Shown here piece by piece: positions 1 to 8,477 of a DNA stretch of 64,000 nt. Position 1 is the first letter of the stretch; every line of letters starts with the position of its first letter. Origin of the DNA: Candidatus Rifleibacteriota bacterium (GTDB lineage: Bacteria; Muiribacteriota; Ozemobacteria; Ozemobacterales; Ozemobacteraceae); NCBI GenBank assembly GCA_905236675.1, contig CAJOND010000062.1:1-64000 (forward strand), in the 5' to 3' direction. The notes beneath the pieces were generated by a model. That model saw only the letters and a list, made by a program, of their open reading frames with translations. It was not told the origin of the DNA and made no database searches. Made by a program: the position numbers and the translations under genes.

Positions 1-61
1 TCAAATTTCTATTATACACGTTAGGAGTTTTTATTTCTTGTTCATCGCTAAAGCTATATAG

Positions 62-90
62 AACCACGCGACTATCGCGTGGTTTTCTTA
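62..90 (+). terminator. Rho-independent terminator of a gene upstream of the window
   Basis: A perfect 9-bp stem (AACCACGCG at 62-70 with CGCGTGGTT at 76-84, loop ACTAT) runs into TTTTCTTATA on the plus strand. No coding sequence for it is visible in the first 60 bases, so it probably closes a plus-strand gene or RNA that lies before the window. It is convergent with the flagellin terminator just to its right. Confidence 0.6.
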
Positions 91-120
91 TACAAAAAAT
101 CCCTCCCGAATGGGAGGGAA
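91..120 (-). terminator. Rho-independent terminator of the flagellin gene
   Basis: On the minus strand a CCCTCCC/GGGAGGG stem (arms 112-118 and 101-107, 4-base loop) is followed by ATTTTTTGTA. It lies 45 bases past the flagellin stop codon and is the expected shape and position for its transcript end. Confidence 0.8.
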
Positions 121-164
121 ATAGTGTGATTAAAATCGGGTTAGGAATTAATATGATTCCTGGA

Positions 165-2357
165 TTATCCTTGAAGTAGTGAGAGGATGTTATTTGCTGA
201 GGCATTAGCCTGAGCAAGCATGGCTGTTGCAACCTGCTGCTTAATCTGAGCCGAAGTGAAATTAATCATTTCAGAAGCCATATCAACGTCTCTGATTCTA
301 GATTCAGCATCAGTAAGGTTAGTAGCAGTATTTTCAAGGTTATTCATGGTGTAGTTAAGCCTGTTAGTGTAAGCACCTAATTTAGATCTTTCACTAGAAG
401 CTTTGGAAATAGCCTGGTCTATTCTCTGTAACGCTTTCTGAGCACCAGCAGTTGTAGACATATCAAGCTTATCTACGCCAAGAGCCTGAGCAGACATATT
501 TCCAATGCTAATTTTCATATTCTGCCCTTTATTAGCCCCTATCTGGAAAACAGGATTGCTTTCCACAACATGAAGTCTGAAATTAGTATCACCAGAGCCT
601 TTTGCAGTTCCGTTCTTAAAACCGAGAACCTGGTCTATTCCACCATTCGAACTAACAACAACATTGCCTTGAGTTGCAGCAGCACCGTTATTGTTCTTTC
701 TGCCAAGAATAGTAGAAGAGAAAGCAACAGAGCCGTTTATGGCATCCATTCTTACATTTATATTGGCACCTTCAAGAGTCTTATTCACAGAAACAACAGT
801 TTCGTCTATACCTATAAGATCTGCACCAGCAGTCATTGTAGTACCTAATGCGAAAGTTCTGCTGTTTACGCCATCGCCAATTGTAATATCACGAGCTGTT
901 CCAGCAGTTTTATCTAAGAGGCTTATTCCCTTAATAGATTTACTTTTGTCTTTATCGCCGTCTACAAAGCCAGTATAGGTTCCTGCATTAAAGCCTAATA
1001 TACTGCTACCGCCAGTTACTTTTATTTCTGTTGGGGAAGAGGAATCTGTAGGATTGTAAGCAAGACGTATCTGACCGTCTACAACTGATGCCTGCATTCC
1101 TGAATTAGCAACAACAGCTTCAATTTCTTTGTTGATTTCAGCAGCAATACCTTCCATAGAGTAATTGCCATTTAAAGAAACATTAACAGTATGATTTGCT
1201 GTTCCAACATTAAAACTGAAACTCAAGTTTTCTGCGGTTGCAAATTTCAATCCTTCAACTATACCGCCATTACCAGCAACCTGGGCAGGTGTAGAATCAA
1301 AATTCAAATCAATTCCGTTTAATAAGCCATAGGCTCTGTCGGAACTGGTATTTACGGTTCTAGAATTGCCGTTAGCATCTTTTAGATTTACTTGAACGAT
1401 ATTATTAGCGGATTCTCTGCTTATAGAAAGTCCCAAAGCATCTATAATAGCCTGATCGCCAGCAACAGAAAAATCTCCTTCTTCGCCGACTTTTCCAGAA
1501 GTAAGCTGTATATAACCGCCAAGACCTGAAACATTAGACTGAGCAGTGCTTATTACAGAAGCTGTGGAATTTTTTATTCCAAGACCATTAACGCCAGAAA
1601 TTGAATTCTGTAAAGCAGCAGCCAGCTCATTAAGAGTCATTTTTCCATGAATAGTAAGGTTAGAGCTTTCAGAATTACCTGTTACTGTAAGAGTCTGAGC
1701 GCTAGCAAGAGCGAAAACGCCATTTTCGTCGTAAAACTGTGCTATATCTTCAAGTTTTGTATTGCCCTTAGCAAGTTCACCAGTGTCTTTATTCATGAAC
1801 ATCTGAGTTGTCTGAACCTGGGAAATACCAGCCTGAACAACAGACATGCTTACCTGATAATCACCAGCAACGTTTCCCGAACCAGTAACAACACCTCTTA
1901 CCGACTTTGAACTGGAACTGACTTGAGCAGTCTGATTGCCATTCAAAAGCTTTTTGGTATTATATTCTGTGGAATTGGCAATATCGTTTATTGCATCGCG
2001 AAGCTGATTTATTTCTTTCTGAATTTCTAAGCGATCGTTGCTTGTTAAAGTATCGTTAGAAGCCTGAATAGCAAGCTCTCTCATTCTCTGAAGCATGCTT
2101 TCTGTTTCGTTTAAACCGCCTTCTGCAATCTGTAGCATGGAAATACCGTCTTGAGCGTTCAATCTGGCACGGTTCAAACCGTTAATCTGGCTTCGCATTT
2201 TTTCGCTAATAGCAAGACCCGCCGCATCGTCGGCAGCAGTATTGATTCTTAAACCTGAACTAAGTTTTGCAATGGATTTTTCGAGGCTGGAACTATTGGC
2301 ATTAAGCTTTGAATATGTACTTAACGCGCCTACATTATGATTTATGCGAAGTGCCAT
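165..2357 (-). CDS. Flagellin with a large variable central domain
   Basis: Major flagellar filament subunit, exported by the flagellar type III apparatus. The N-terminal D0/D1 region (about residues 1-140, beginning MALRINHNVGAL, with the helical AADDAAGLAISEKMRSQ segment) and the C-terminal D1/D0 region (about 640-730, ending LAQANASANNILSLLQG) are canonical. Between them lie about 500 residues of beta-rich variable sequence; segments such as VNVSLNGNYSMEGIAAEIN resemble the flagellin IN (hook-IN) motif. At 730 aa it is well above the common 270-500 aa. The ATG at 2357 has a strong AAGGAGG site upstream. It stands alone: no flagellar assembly gene, fliD, fliS or csrA is adjacent. The family is certain; the symbol is left blank because flagellin paralogue naming cannot be decided here. 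Confidence 0.95.
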   Translation of the reverse strand: MALRINHNVGALSTYSKLNANSSSLEKSIAKLSSGLRINTAADDAAGLAISEKMRSQINGLNRARLNAQDGISMLQIAEGGLNETESMLQRMRELAIQASNDTLTSNDRLEIQKEINQLRDAINDIANSTEYNTKKLLNGNQTAQVSSSSKSVRGVVTGSGNVAGDYQVSMSVVQAGISQVQTTQMFMNKDTGELAKGNTKLEDIAQFYDENGVFALASAQTLTVTGNSESSNLTIHGKMTLNELAAALQNSISGVNGLGIKNSTASVISTAQSNVSGLGGYIQLTSGKVGEEGDFSVAGDQAIIDALGLSISRESANNIVQVNLKDANGNSRTVNTSSDRAYGLLNGIDLNFDSTPAQVAGNGGIVEGLKFATAENLSFSFNVGTANHTVNVSLNGNYSMEGIAAEINKEIEAVVANSGMQASVVDGQIRLAYNPTDSSSPTEIKVTGGSSILGFNAGTYTGFVDGDKDKSKSIKGISLLDKTAGTARDITIGDGVNSRTFALGTTMTAGADLIGIDETVVSVNKTLEGANINVRMDAINGSVAFSSTILGRKNNNGAAATQGNVVVSSNGGIDQVLGFKNGTAKGSGDTNFRLHVVESNPVFQIGANKGQNMKISIGNMSAQALGVDKLDMSTTAGAQKALQRIDQAISKASSERSKLGAYTNRLNYTMNNLENTATNLTDAESRIRDVDMASEMINFTSAQIKQQVATAMLAQANASANNILSLLQG

Positions 2358-2443
2358 AATGAAATTCCTCCTTGAATTTCTTAAGTTTTAACGAAGCTTC
2401 CTTGCCTCGCTTGTTTATAGAGATAAGAGGTAAGAGATTAGAG

Positions 2444-2583
2444 AAAATCCCCCTGTCTACTCCGTAGACATCCCCCTACAAAAGGGGGTATTTTTACTCC
2501 CCTTTTTAAGGGGAAATGTCACATAGTGACAGAGAGGTTTTCATCCTCTTTTCATTTCTAATCACGCCAAGCTTCGCTTGGCT
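2444..2583. repeat. Interspersed palindromic repeat, type B
   Basis: Contains AATCCCCCTGTC...GACATCCCCCT, a CCCCTTTTTAAGGGG-like palindrome, the TCAC...GTGACAGAGAGGTTTTCA tail and a small CCAAGC/GCTTGG stem. The same order of words recurs at 59901-59942 plus 60729-60835, where an insertion sequence splits it. It fills part of the 517-base gap between fusA and flagellin, which otherwise holds only another repeat copy and the candidate promoter. Confidence 0.65.
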
Positions 2584-2595
2584 CTCCTATGTACA

Positions 2596-2624
2596 ATTAT
2601 ATCCGTAAAAGGCTCATTAGTCTA
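2596..2624 (-). promoter_or_regulatory. Candidate sigma-70-type promoter upstream of flagellin
   Basis: On the minus strand TAGACT (2624-2619) and TATAAT (2601-2596) are separated by 17 bases. If used, it would give a leader of about 230 nt that runs through a GC-rich repeat before the flagellin start. I could not find a convincing sigma-28 motif (TAAA-N15-GCCGATAA) nearer the gene. Inference only. Confidence 0.35.
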
Positions 2625-2677
2625 GTATTTTTTAGGTTTTATTGTGGTTATATGAATTCGATTCTCTATTCATTTAA

Positions 2678-2769
2678 GCCCCCCTCAGTCAGCAAGCTGA
2701 CAGCTCAGTGACTACGACTCGCTTGCACGTCGCCATTCGTGGGGGAGCTTCTTCGGTTCGAAATGACGG
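2678..2769 (+). repeat. Interspersed palindromic repeat, type A
   Basis: Reads GCCCCCCTCAGTCAGCAAGC, then TGACAGCTC, an inserted type C stretch with GACTCGCTTGCAC, then CCATTCGTGGGGGAGCTTCT and a TCGAAATGACG end. Near-identical words occur at 44259-44360, 44978-45150 and 23652-23763. The ends resemble the widespread CTCGCAATGACG bacterial intergenic repeat. The open frames across it are not genes. Confidence 0.7.
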
Positions 2770-2874
2770 TTATGGCACAGACTGGGGTTTGCAACATCAC
2801 CACGAAGCCGCAAACCCTTCCTTCTTCCCTCTTCCCTCTTCTTTCTCCATTTATGGTCTTATATCTTTCAGTTT

Positions 2875-4977
2875 TCAGTTTCCTTTCGCTGCTTCTTTCA
2901 TGGCAAAATCTTTTCTTATTTTTTCCGCAATGGTTGGAGGAACATCCACATAATATAAAACTTCCATGCTGAAACTTGCTCTGCCTTGAGAAAGTGACCT
3001 TAGATGAGTCGAGTAATTAAACATTTCTGCCAATGGAACCTGACAGTCAAGAGTTCTCATATCTCCGCGCATTTCCATGTTCATAACCTTGCCTCGGCGA
3101 GAGTTAAGGTTTGCGATTATATCGCCAAGATACTGTTCTGGTGTTTCTATTTCAACTTTGCAAATGGGTTCCAACAAAACAGGATTAGCCTTAGCCATAC
3201 CAATCTTCATAGCTTCTATTGCAGCGGTTTTAAATGCCATTAAACTTGAGTCTACTTCGTGGAAAGAACCATCCAACAATGTAACCTTAACGTCAGTAAC
3301 AGCCTTTTTACATATTGGACCTTGATGTAACGCTTCTCTAATGCCTTGTTCAATAGCAGGGAAATAAGTAGCAGGAACTGTTCCACCTTTAACGTTCGTT
3401 TCAAAAATAATACCTGTTCCTCTAGGCATAGGTTCAATATCCATAATTACATGACCGTATTGCCCACGGCCGCCAGTCTGTTTTGCGTGTTTGTACTCTG
3501 TTTGAGTTTTCTTACGTAACCCTTCACGGTAGGCAACTTGTGGGGCTCCAACGGAAGCTTGAACATTAAATTCCCTTAAAATACGGTCTACAATGATTTC
3601 AAGATGAAGCTCACCCATGCCTGAGATGATTGTTTCACCGGTTTCTTCATCCATAGAAGCTTTAAAAGTAGGATCTTCATCCATAAGAGTATGAAGAACA
3701 GTGCTTAGTTTTGTACGGTCAGCTTTGGTTTTGGGTTCAATAGCAACAGAAATAACTGTTTCTGGAAAACTTATTTTTTCTAGTATTGGGTCGTCTTTTT
3801 CATGAGTTAAAGTATCACCAGTACCGATTGATTTTATGCCTACCAAAGCAACTATATCTCCAGCCTGTGCAGAGTCTATTTCAGTCCTGCTATTGGCATG
3901 CATCTGAACTATACGGCCAACCCTTTCTTTCTGACCACGAGTAACATTATAGACAGTATCTCCAACCTCTAATGTACCGGAATAGATACGAGTATAGACT
4001 AATTTACCTATATGAGGCATTGTAGCAATCTTAAATGCCATAGCTTCTAATTTGCCATCTGGATCCGCAGGAATTTCAACTTCATCCATTTCATCCTGGG
4101 TATAACCTATAGAAGGTGGAATGTCTAAAGGTGAGGGCAAATAGTCAACTACTGCATCTAACAAAGATTGAATTCCTTTGTTTTTGAATGCAGAACCGCA
4201 AAGCACAGGTACAATCATATTTTTTAAAGTTGCTTCACGAATAGTTTCCTTAATAAGAGATTCTTCTATCGGTTCTTCCGACATATATTTTTCTAGAATT
4301 TCATCACTACAGGAAGCTAGAATATCAATCATATTGGCGTGAGCTTCTTCCACAGAGTCAACCATATTTTCAGGAATTTCCTGTTGAACCATTTTTCCGG
4401 CTATGCTTTTGGGGTCTTCGTGCCAAATCCAGGCTTTTTTTGTTATAACATCACAATGACCTTGAAAATTATCTTCAGAACCAATAGGCAAAGAAAGAAC
4501 CAGAGGAAGAGCTTTAAGTCTATCTCTAATCTGGGTTACAACACGTTTATAATCTGCTCCGACTCTATCCATTTTGTTTACAAAAGCAATTCTAGGAACA
4601 GAGTATTTGTTAGCCTGTCTCCAAACCGTTTCTGACTGTGGCTGAACTCCGCCAACAGCACAAAGAAGGATAACAGCTCCATCTAAAACACGTAGAGAAC
4701 GCTCTACTTCTGCAGTAAAATCAACATGACCTGGAGTGTCTATAATGTTTATTGAAGCATCTTTCCAATGACATTTTGTTGCTGCACTAGTAATGGTTAT
4801 TCCGCGTTCCTGTTCCTGCACCATCCAGTCCATTGTGGCAGTGCCTTCATGGGTTTCGCCTAGTTTGTAATTGCGGCCTGTAAAAAAAAGTATTCTTTCT
4901 GTTGTTGTGGTTTTTCCTGCGTCTATATGAGCAATAATGCCAATATTACGAACTCTTTTAATGGATTCGGTTTCCAT
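2875..4977 (-). CDS. fusA: Elongation factor G
   Basis: GTPase that moves tRNA and mRNA through the ribosome and helps recycle it. The G domain shows the P-loop AHIDAGKTT (about residues 16-24), the switch [16 protein letters not shown] and NKMD motifs, followed by the domain II barrel and domains III-V to residue 700, the normal length. Start ATG 4977 follows GAGGAAATAAAAA. It is not in the usual rpsL-rpsG-fusA-tuf string: its neighbours are a TPR gene and flagellin, and it has its own promoter. It may therefore be a displaced single copy or a second EF-G paralogue; the sequence looks like an ordinary EF-G rather than tetracycline-protection or EF-G2-type proteins, but one window cannot settle the copy number. 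Confidence 0.95.
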   Translation of the reverse strand: METESIKRVRNIGIIAHIDAGKTTTTERILFFTGRNYKLGETHEGTATMDWMVQEQERGITITSAATKCHWKDASINIIDTPGHVDFTAEVERSLRVLDGAVILLCAVGGVQPQSETVWRQANKYSVPRIAFVNKMDRVGADYKRVVTQIRDRLKALPLVLSLPIGSEDNFQGHCDVITKKAWIWHEDPKSIAGKMVQQEIPENMVDSVEEAHANMIDILASCSDEILEKYMSEEPIEESLIKETIREATLKNMIVPVLCGSAFKNKGIQSLLDAVVDYLPSPLDIPPSIGYTQDEMDEVEIPADPDGKLEAMAFKIATMPHIGKLVYTRIYSGTLEVGDTVYNVTRGQKERVGRIVQMHANSRTEIDSAQAGDIVALVGIKSIGTGDTLTHEKDDPILEKISFPETVISVAIEPKTKADRTKLSTVLHTLMDEDPTFKASMDEETGETIISGMGELHLEIIVDRILREFNVQASVGAPQVAYREGLRKKTQTEYKHAKQTGGRGQYGHVIMDIEPMPRGTGIIFETNVKGGTVPATYFPAIEQGIREALHQGPICKKAVTDVKVTLLDGSFHEVDSSLMAFKTAAIEAMKIGMAKANPVLLEPICKVEIETPEQYLGDIIANLNSRRGKVMNMEMRGDMRTLDCQVPLAEMFNYSTHLRSLSQGRASFSMEVLYYVDVPPTIAEKIRKDFAMKEAAKGN

Positions 4978-5045
4978 TTTTTATTTCCTCGAACTTTGCT
5001 GTGACTAATTCTGTGAATAATTTTTGTGTTTTAAAAGGAGTTCAG

Positions 5046-5074
5046 ATTGTATACTTTTTTTTATTTATAGTCAA
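5046..5074 (-). promoter_or_regulatory. Promoter of fusA
   Basis: TTGACT (5074-5069) and TACAAT (5051-5046) on the minus strand are spaced by exactly 17 bases. The site starts four bases after the TPR stop codon and lies about 70 bases before the fusA ATG, so fusA can be transcribed independently of the genes upstream. Confidence 0.65.
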
Positions 5075-5077
5075 TTA

Positions 5078-6418
5078 TTAAGCTGCATGTTTTAAATAAT
5101 AATCAGCTTCTTTGGCACAATCGCTTTCCGGCAGCAAATCTTTAATTCTTCTAAATCTTTCTAAACTAGTTGGAAGTTTATGCTTTCTTTCCAATTCACC
5201 TAACCTGAGCAAAGCTTCTACAGTTTCTTTGCCATTAGTAATAGCCTGGTTCAAAGCTTCCATTTCATCAACTTCTCTATCAATTTCTTTATAAATCTTA
5301 GCAAGGCTCAAATATATTTCGCCAATGTTTTCATTTAACATAAGAATACGCTGATATTCTTCTATGGCTTCTTTATACAAATGTTTTGCAGCATATAGTT
5401 CTGCCAAAACTTTATGACCTTCGATATGACCAGGTTGAACTCTGAAAACTTTATTCAAAGTTTTTTCTGCTTTTTGGAAATTATTGGTCTTAATCTGGCA
5501 ATGTGCTAATTTTAACCAGAATTCTGATCTTTTTGGTGCAAGAAGTGTCAAATCATAATATACATCTGATGCCATATCATATTCGCCAGCACCTTCATAA
5601 AATTCCCCAAGAGCTTTCTGATAAGAAACATTTTTATCATCAACAGCAATTAGCTTTTCCATAGCCACAATAGCCTGGTCAAAATCATTACGTTTAGAAT
5701 AACATTGAGCCATCAAATATAATGATCTATTAGCCAAATCTTTATTTCTTGAAGAAATCCTGAAATGATTGATAGCCAAAGCGTATTTTTTCTGTCTGTA
5801 ATAACAGCTTGCCAGATTAAAGTGAGCATCAAAAGCACTAGGATTATTATTTATTATTCTTAAAAAGCATTGATTTGCTTCGGTAAGCTTTTCCTGCTTC
5901 ATAAGAATTAGACCTTTAGAAAAACAAGCTGTTTCCTGGTCAGGATTAAAAGCTAGGATTTGGTCATACTGACTGATGGCACCGGTAAAGTCGCCATATT
6001 TTCTCAGCTGTTCAGCCAGGCTTAGACGAATATCAAAATTTTCAGGAGCAGCATTAGCTGCAAGCATCATAAAAGAAATATGCTTATTGGTATTTCCTGT
6101 TTTTTCATACAGAGATGCACAAGTTAAAAAAGCCTGAACCATTCCAGGTTTAATAGAAAGAGCTCTTTCTAATTCAACTTCTGCATCATCGTATTTTGAA
6201 TCTTTTATAAGGCAAATGGCATATTCAACCATTAGTTCCGCATTTTCAGGAGAATTTTTTATACATTTTCTATAAACTCTTTCAGCTTCGGAATAATTAC
6301 TGTTTTTCATGTATAGTCTTGCTAAACGCAACAAAAGCTTCAGATCCATAGGGGTCTGAAGTGTTTGTTCTTTTAACTGACTAAGCAGCCCTGTAAATAT
6401 TTGTGGGCTATTTAACAT
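5078..6418 (-). CDS. Tetratricopeptide-repeat protein
   Basis: 446-aa protein made almost entirely of 34-residue TPR units (about 11), with typical signatures such as NYSEAERVYRKCIKNSPENAE, AISQYDQILAFNPDQETA and AIEEYQRILMLNENIGEI. No signal peptide or membrane segment, so probably a cytoplasmic scaffold for protein-protein contacts. ATG 6418 has AAAGG upstream. It follows rpe on the same strand, separated by a long hairpin, so it may or may not share that transcript. The exact partner cannot be read from sequence. Confidence 0.85.
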   Translation of the reverse strand: MLNSPQIFTGLLSQLKEQTLQTPMDLKLLLRLARLYMKNSNYSEAERVYRKCIKNSPENAELMVEYAICLIKDSKYDDAEVELERALSIKPGMVQAFLTCASLYEKTGNTNKHISFMMLAANAAPENFDIRLSLAEQLRKYGDFTGAISQYDQILAFNPDQETACFSKGLILMKQEKLTEANQCFLRIINNNPSAFDAHFNLASCYYRQKKYALAINHFRISSRNKDLANRSLYLMAQCYSKRNDFDQAIVAMEKLIAVDDKNVSYQKALGEFYEGAGEYDMASDVYYDLTLLAPKRSEFWLKLAHCQIKTNNFQKAEKTLNKVFRVQPGHIEGHKVLAELYAAKHLYKEAIEEYQRILMLNENIGEIYLSLAKIYKEIDREVDEMEALNQAITNGKETVEALLRLGELERKHKLPTSLERFRRIKDLLPESDCAKEADYYLKHAA

Positions 6419-6440
6419 TTCCTTTGCCTTTTATTGATTT

Positions 6441-6526
6441 AAGATATAAGACTTAAGATTTAAAGATATAAGAATATGTATCTTCAATCTTCAATCTTCA
6501 ATCTTTTATCTTAAGTCTTATATCTC
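6441..6526. repeat. Long inverted repeat with tandem ATCTTCA loop
   Basis: A perfect 17-bp inverted repeat (6443-6459 and 6508-6524, arm GATATAAGACTTAAGAT) encloses 48 bases in which ATCTTCA is repeated three times. It sits between rpe and the TPR gene. Related words (aagatataagatataag, attgaagattgaag) recur at 54880-54915. Function unknown; possible cruciform or transcript-stabilising hairpin. Confidence 0.6.
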
Positions 6527-6539
6527 AATTTATGGTCTT

Positions 6540-7199
6540 TCACCCATTAAGGTTGTGTATCTTTTCAACTAACGCTTTTTTATCGCTAGATTTAAAAAAT
6601 GCAGAACCCATAACTAATATATCGGCACCTGCTTCAAAAATTCTTTGCGCATTTTCAGAATTTACACCACCATCGACTTGAATCTGTGTCTTTAGCCCTT
6701 TATTATCTATCATTTTACGAAGAATTTTTATTTTTTCCAAAACAGGTTCAATAAATTTTTGCCCACCAAAACCAGGGTTAACTGTCATTACCAAAACCTG
6801 ATCACATTCTTCGAGAACATATTCAACTTCAGTAGGGGAAGTCTGAGGATTCAATGTGATTCCTGAAGCCATTCCCTTTTCTCTTATTGCAGCAAGATAT
6901 CTATGGGAATGTTTACAAGCTTCTATGTGGAAAGTCAATCTATCTGCACCAGCATCTTTATATGCATCGATCCAACGTTCTGGTTCTTCAATCATAAGAT
7001 GAACATCAAAAATCATATCGCTATGAGGTCGGAACATCTTTATTACTGGAGGTCCAAAAGTAAGATTAGGAACAAAGTGTCCATCCATAACATCTACATG
7101 AACCCAATCTGCACCAGAAGCTTTTATTGTCTGAAATTCTTCTCTCATCTTTGAAAAGTCAGCAGAAAGAATCGAAGGGGTTACCAAAGCTTTTCTCAT
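6540..7199 (-). CDS. rpe: Ribulose-phosphate 3-epimerase
   Basis: Interconverts ribulose 5-phosphate and xylulose 5-phosphate in the pentose phosphate pathway. TIM-barrel markers are clear: TPSILSADF, VDVMDGHFVPNLTFGP, DVHLMIEEP, VLVMTVNPGFGGQKF and QVDGGVN. I set the start at ATG 7199 because GGAGGAAG lies just before it and the family begins at this point; a longer frame to 7247 would overlap the upstream gene's stop region and lacks a better ribosome site. 219 aa is the normal length. Last member of the rlmN-PASTA-pseudokinase-rpe block, an order that echoes the rlmN-prpC-prkC-rsgA-rpe block of Firmicutes. Confidence 0.95.
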   Translation of the reverse strand: MRKALVTPSILSADFSKMREEFQTIKASGADWVHVDVMDGHFVPNLTFGPPVIKMFRPHSDMIFDVHLMIEEPERWIDAYKDAGADRLTFHIEACKHSHRYLAAIREKGMASGITLNPQTSPTEVEYVLEECDQVLVMTVNPGFGGQKFIEPVLEKIKILRKMIDNKGLKTQIQVDGGVNSENAQRIFEAGADILVMGSAFFKSSDKKALVEKIHNLNG

Positions 7200-7215
7200 A
7201 TTAACTTCCTCCAGC

Positions 7216-8451
7216 TTACCAGAATAGAATAAGAAGAACCATGACAAATAAAGCCATACCTATCAAAACTACAGGACTTTTCAACCAGTTACGATCTTCT
7301 GCCCATTCGCTAGACTTCTTATTTTTGGTTTTAGCAACTTTTGTATTTTTAATAAGCTTTAGTTTAGGAGATTGGCCCATAGAAACATTCAAAGAATCTT
7401 CAGATACTTCATCATTTTCAACTGCTAATGCCAAATTTCCATCTACAGCAGTTTCTGCAAAACCCATTTCATTTTTTGAAGTAGAAGGATTATCGCTTTT
7501 TGCGTTTTTCAAGCTTGCTGATACAGTATTGCTCTTTGTTGTTTTAACAGGCTGCTCTGCAGCTTTTGCAACAATTGTAGTTGTATTATTAATTTTATTA
7601 TTAAGAACATCAACAACATGTGAAGCCATAGACATCTGTCTGGAAGATATTCTGTTTTTGATATTAGCCTGTCTTATATTACCTGCTAAATCAGCAAGAC
7701 CTTTCAAAAAGTCTTCGTAGTTTGTAAATCTAAGGTTCATTTCTCTTGTAAGAGTTTTTCTTATGAACTCTACGATTTTCTTTTGATGAGCAGGTTCTAT
7801 TTCGGGATGTCTGATTCTCAAATCTTTTTCAAGATTCATATCCCAAAGTTCATGCAAGCCACCAATTTTTCTTATAGGTGATTTACCGGCAAGAAGTTCA
7901 TATAATGCTGTTCCTAAGAAATAGAGATCTGCCTGTATACCAGAATTTTCATTGCGTTTAACCGAAGCTGCAGTTACAAGTTTTAAACGTGGAAGAGAAA
8001 AAGATAATACAGTGATATGACCATCTTTTTTTCTTATAACATTAGAAAGATTGATGTTTCTGTTTTCAACTTTATGGTCTGAAGCATATTGTAAAACAGC
8101 AGCAAGATCCTGTATGATTTTTACAGAATCAGGAAGGGAAAGAACTTCTTCCTTCATAATAAGGTTTAATTCCTTGCCTTCAACAAGTGGTGAAACAACG
8201 TAAGGGCGTTCATCGAAAACATCTAGGTCAAGAATTTCTGCAATATTAGGATGAGAAAGACTAGCAAAGTTTTTTATCTCCTCGCTGAAAATTTTAACTC
8301 TCTTTTCGTTAATAGCCATTTCTTCTTTCATCAGCTTTAACACGACAGTATGACCTGTCGCGGCTTCGATTGCTGTGAAAACTTCATACATATGACTTTC
8401 TGAAAATACAGATTCTATCTTGTATTTTTCATTTATTATTTCACCAATCAT
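7216..8451 (-). CDS. Tail-anchored Ser/Thr kinase-fold protein, probable pseudokinase
   Basis: Residues about 1-265 follow the PknB/PrkC kinase fold: VVLKLM supplies the VAIK lysine (K39), then the C-lobe pattern ADLYFLGTALYELLAGKSPI. Catalytic positions are lost: the HRD loop reads NRN (130-132, catalytic Asp replaced), the DFG motif reads SFS (150-152), and the glycine loop is FSESHMYEV. It therefore probably does not transfer phosphate, although ATP binding or an unusual mechanism cannot be excluded. A Ser/Thr/Lys-rich linker (about 270-385) leads to one C-terminal membrane segment (VVLIGMALFVMVLLILFW), with no extracellular part. The PASTA domains that normally belong to this receptor are encoded by the adjacent upstream gene, 26 bases away. 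Inference: the two membrane proteins may pair as a split cell-wall sensor. Confidence 0.8.
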   Translation of the reverse strand: MIGEIINEKYKIESVFSESHMYEVFTAIEAATGHTVVLKLMKEEMAINEKRVKIFSEEIKNFASLSHPNIAEILDLDVFDERPYVVSPLVEGKELNLIMKEEVLSLPDSVKIIQDLAAVLQYASDHKVENRNINLSNVIRKKDGHITVLSFSLPRLKLVTAASVKRNENSGIQADLYFLGTALYELLAGKSPIRKIGGLHELWDMNLEKDLRIRHPEIEPAHQKKIVEFIRKTLTREMNLRFTNYEDFLKGLADLAGNIRQANIKNRISSRQMSMASHVVDVLNNKINNTTTIVAKAAEQPVKTTKSNTVSASLKNAKSDNPSTSKNEMGFAETAVDGNLALAVENDEVSEDSLNVSMGQSPKLKLIKNTKVAKTKNKKSSEWAEDRNWLKSPVVLIGMALFVMVLLILFW

Positions 8452-8477
8452 ATTACTTACCTCCAGACTTAGGTTTA

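Noticed and set aside
2358-2600. A sigma-28 promoter for flagellin
   Set aside because: No TAAA-N15-GCCGATAA-like match was found on the minus strand upstream of the gene; only a sigma-70-like candidate remains.
2708-2972. Plus-strand open frames across the fusA 3' end and repeat region
   Set aside because: They consist of repeat sequence and the antisense of fusA, with no ribosome site or family similarity.
7200-7247. Longer start for rpe giving 16 extra residues
   Set aside because: The extension overlaps the pseudokinase stop region, and the strong GGAGGAAG site is placed for ATG 7199, where the family normally begins.
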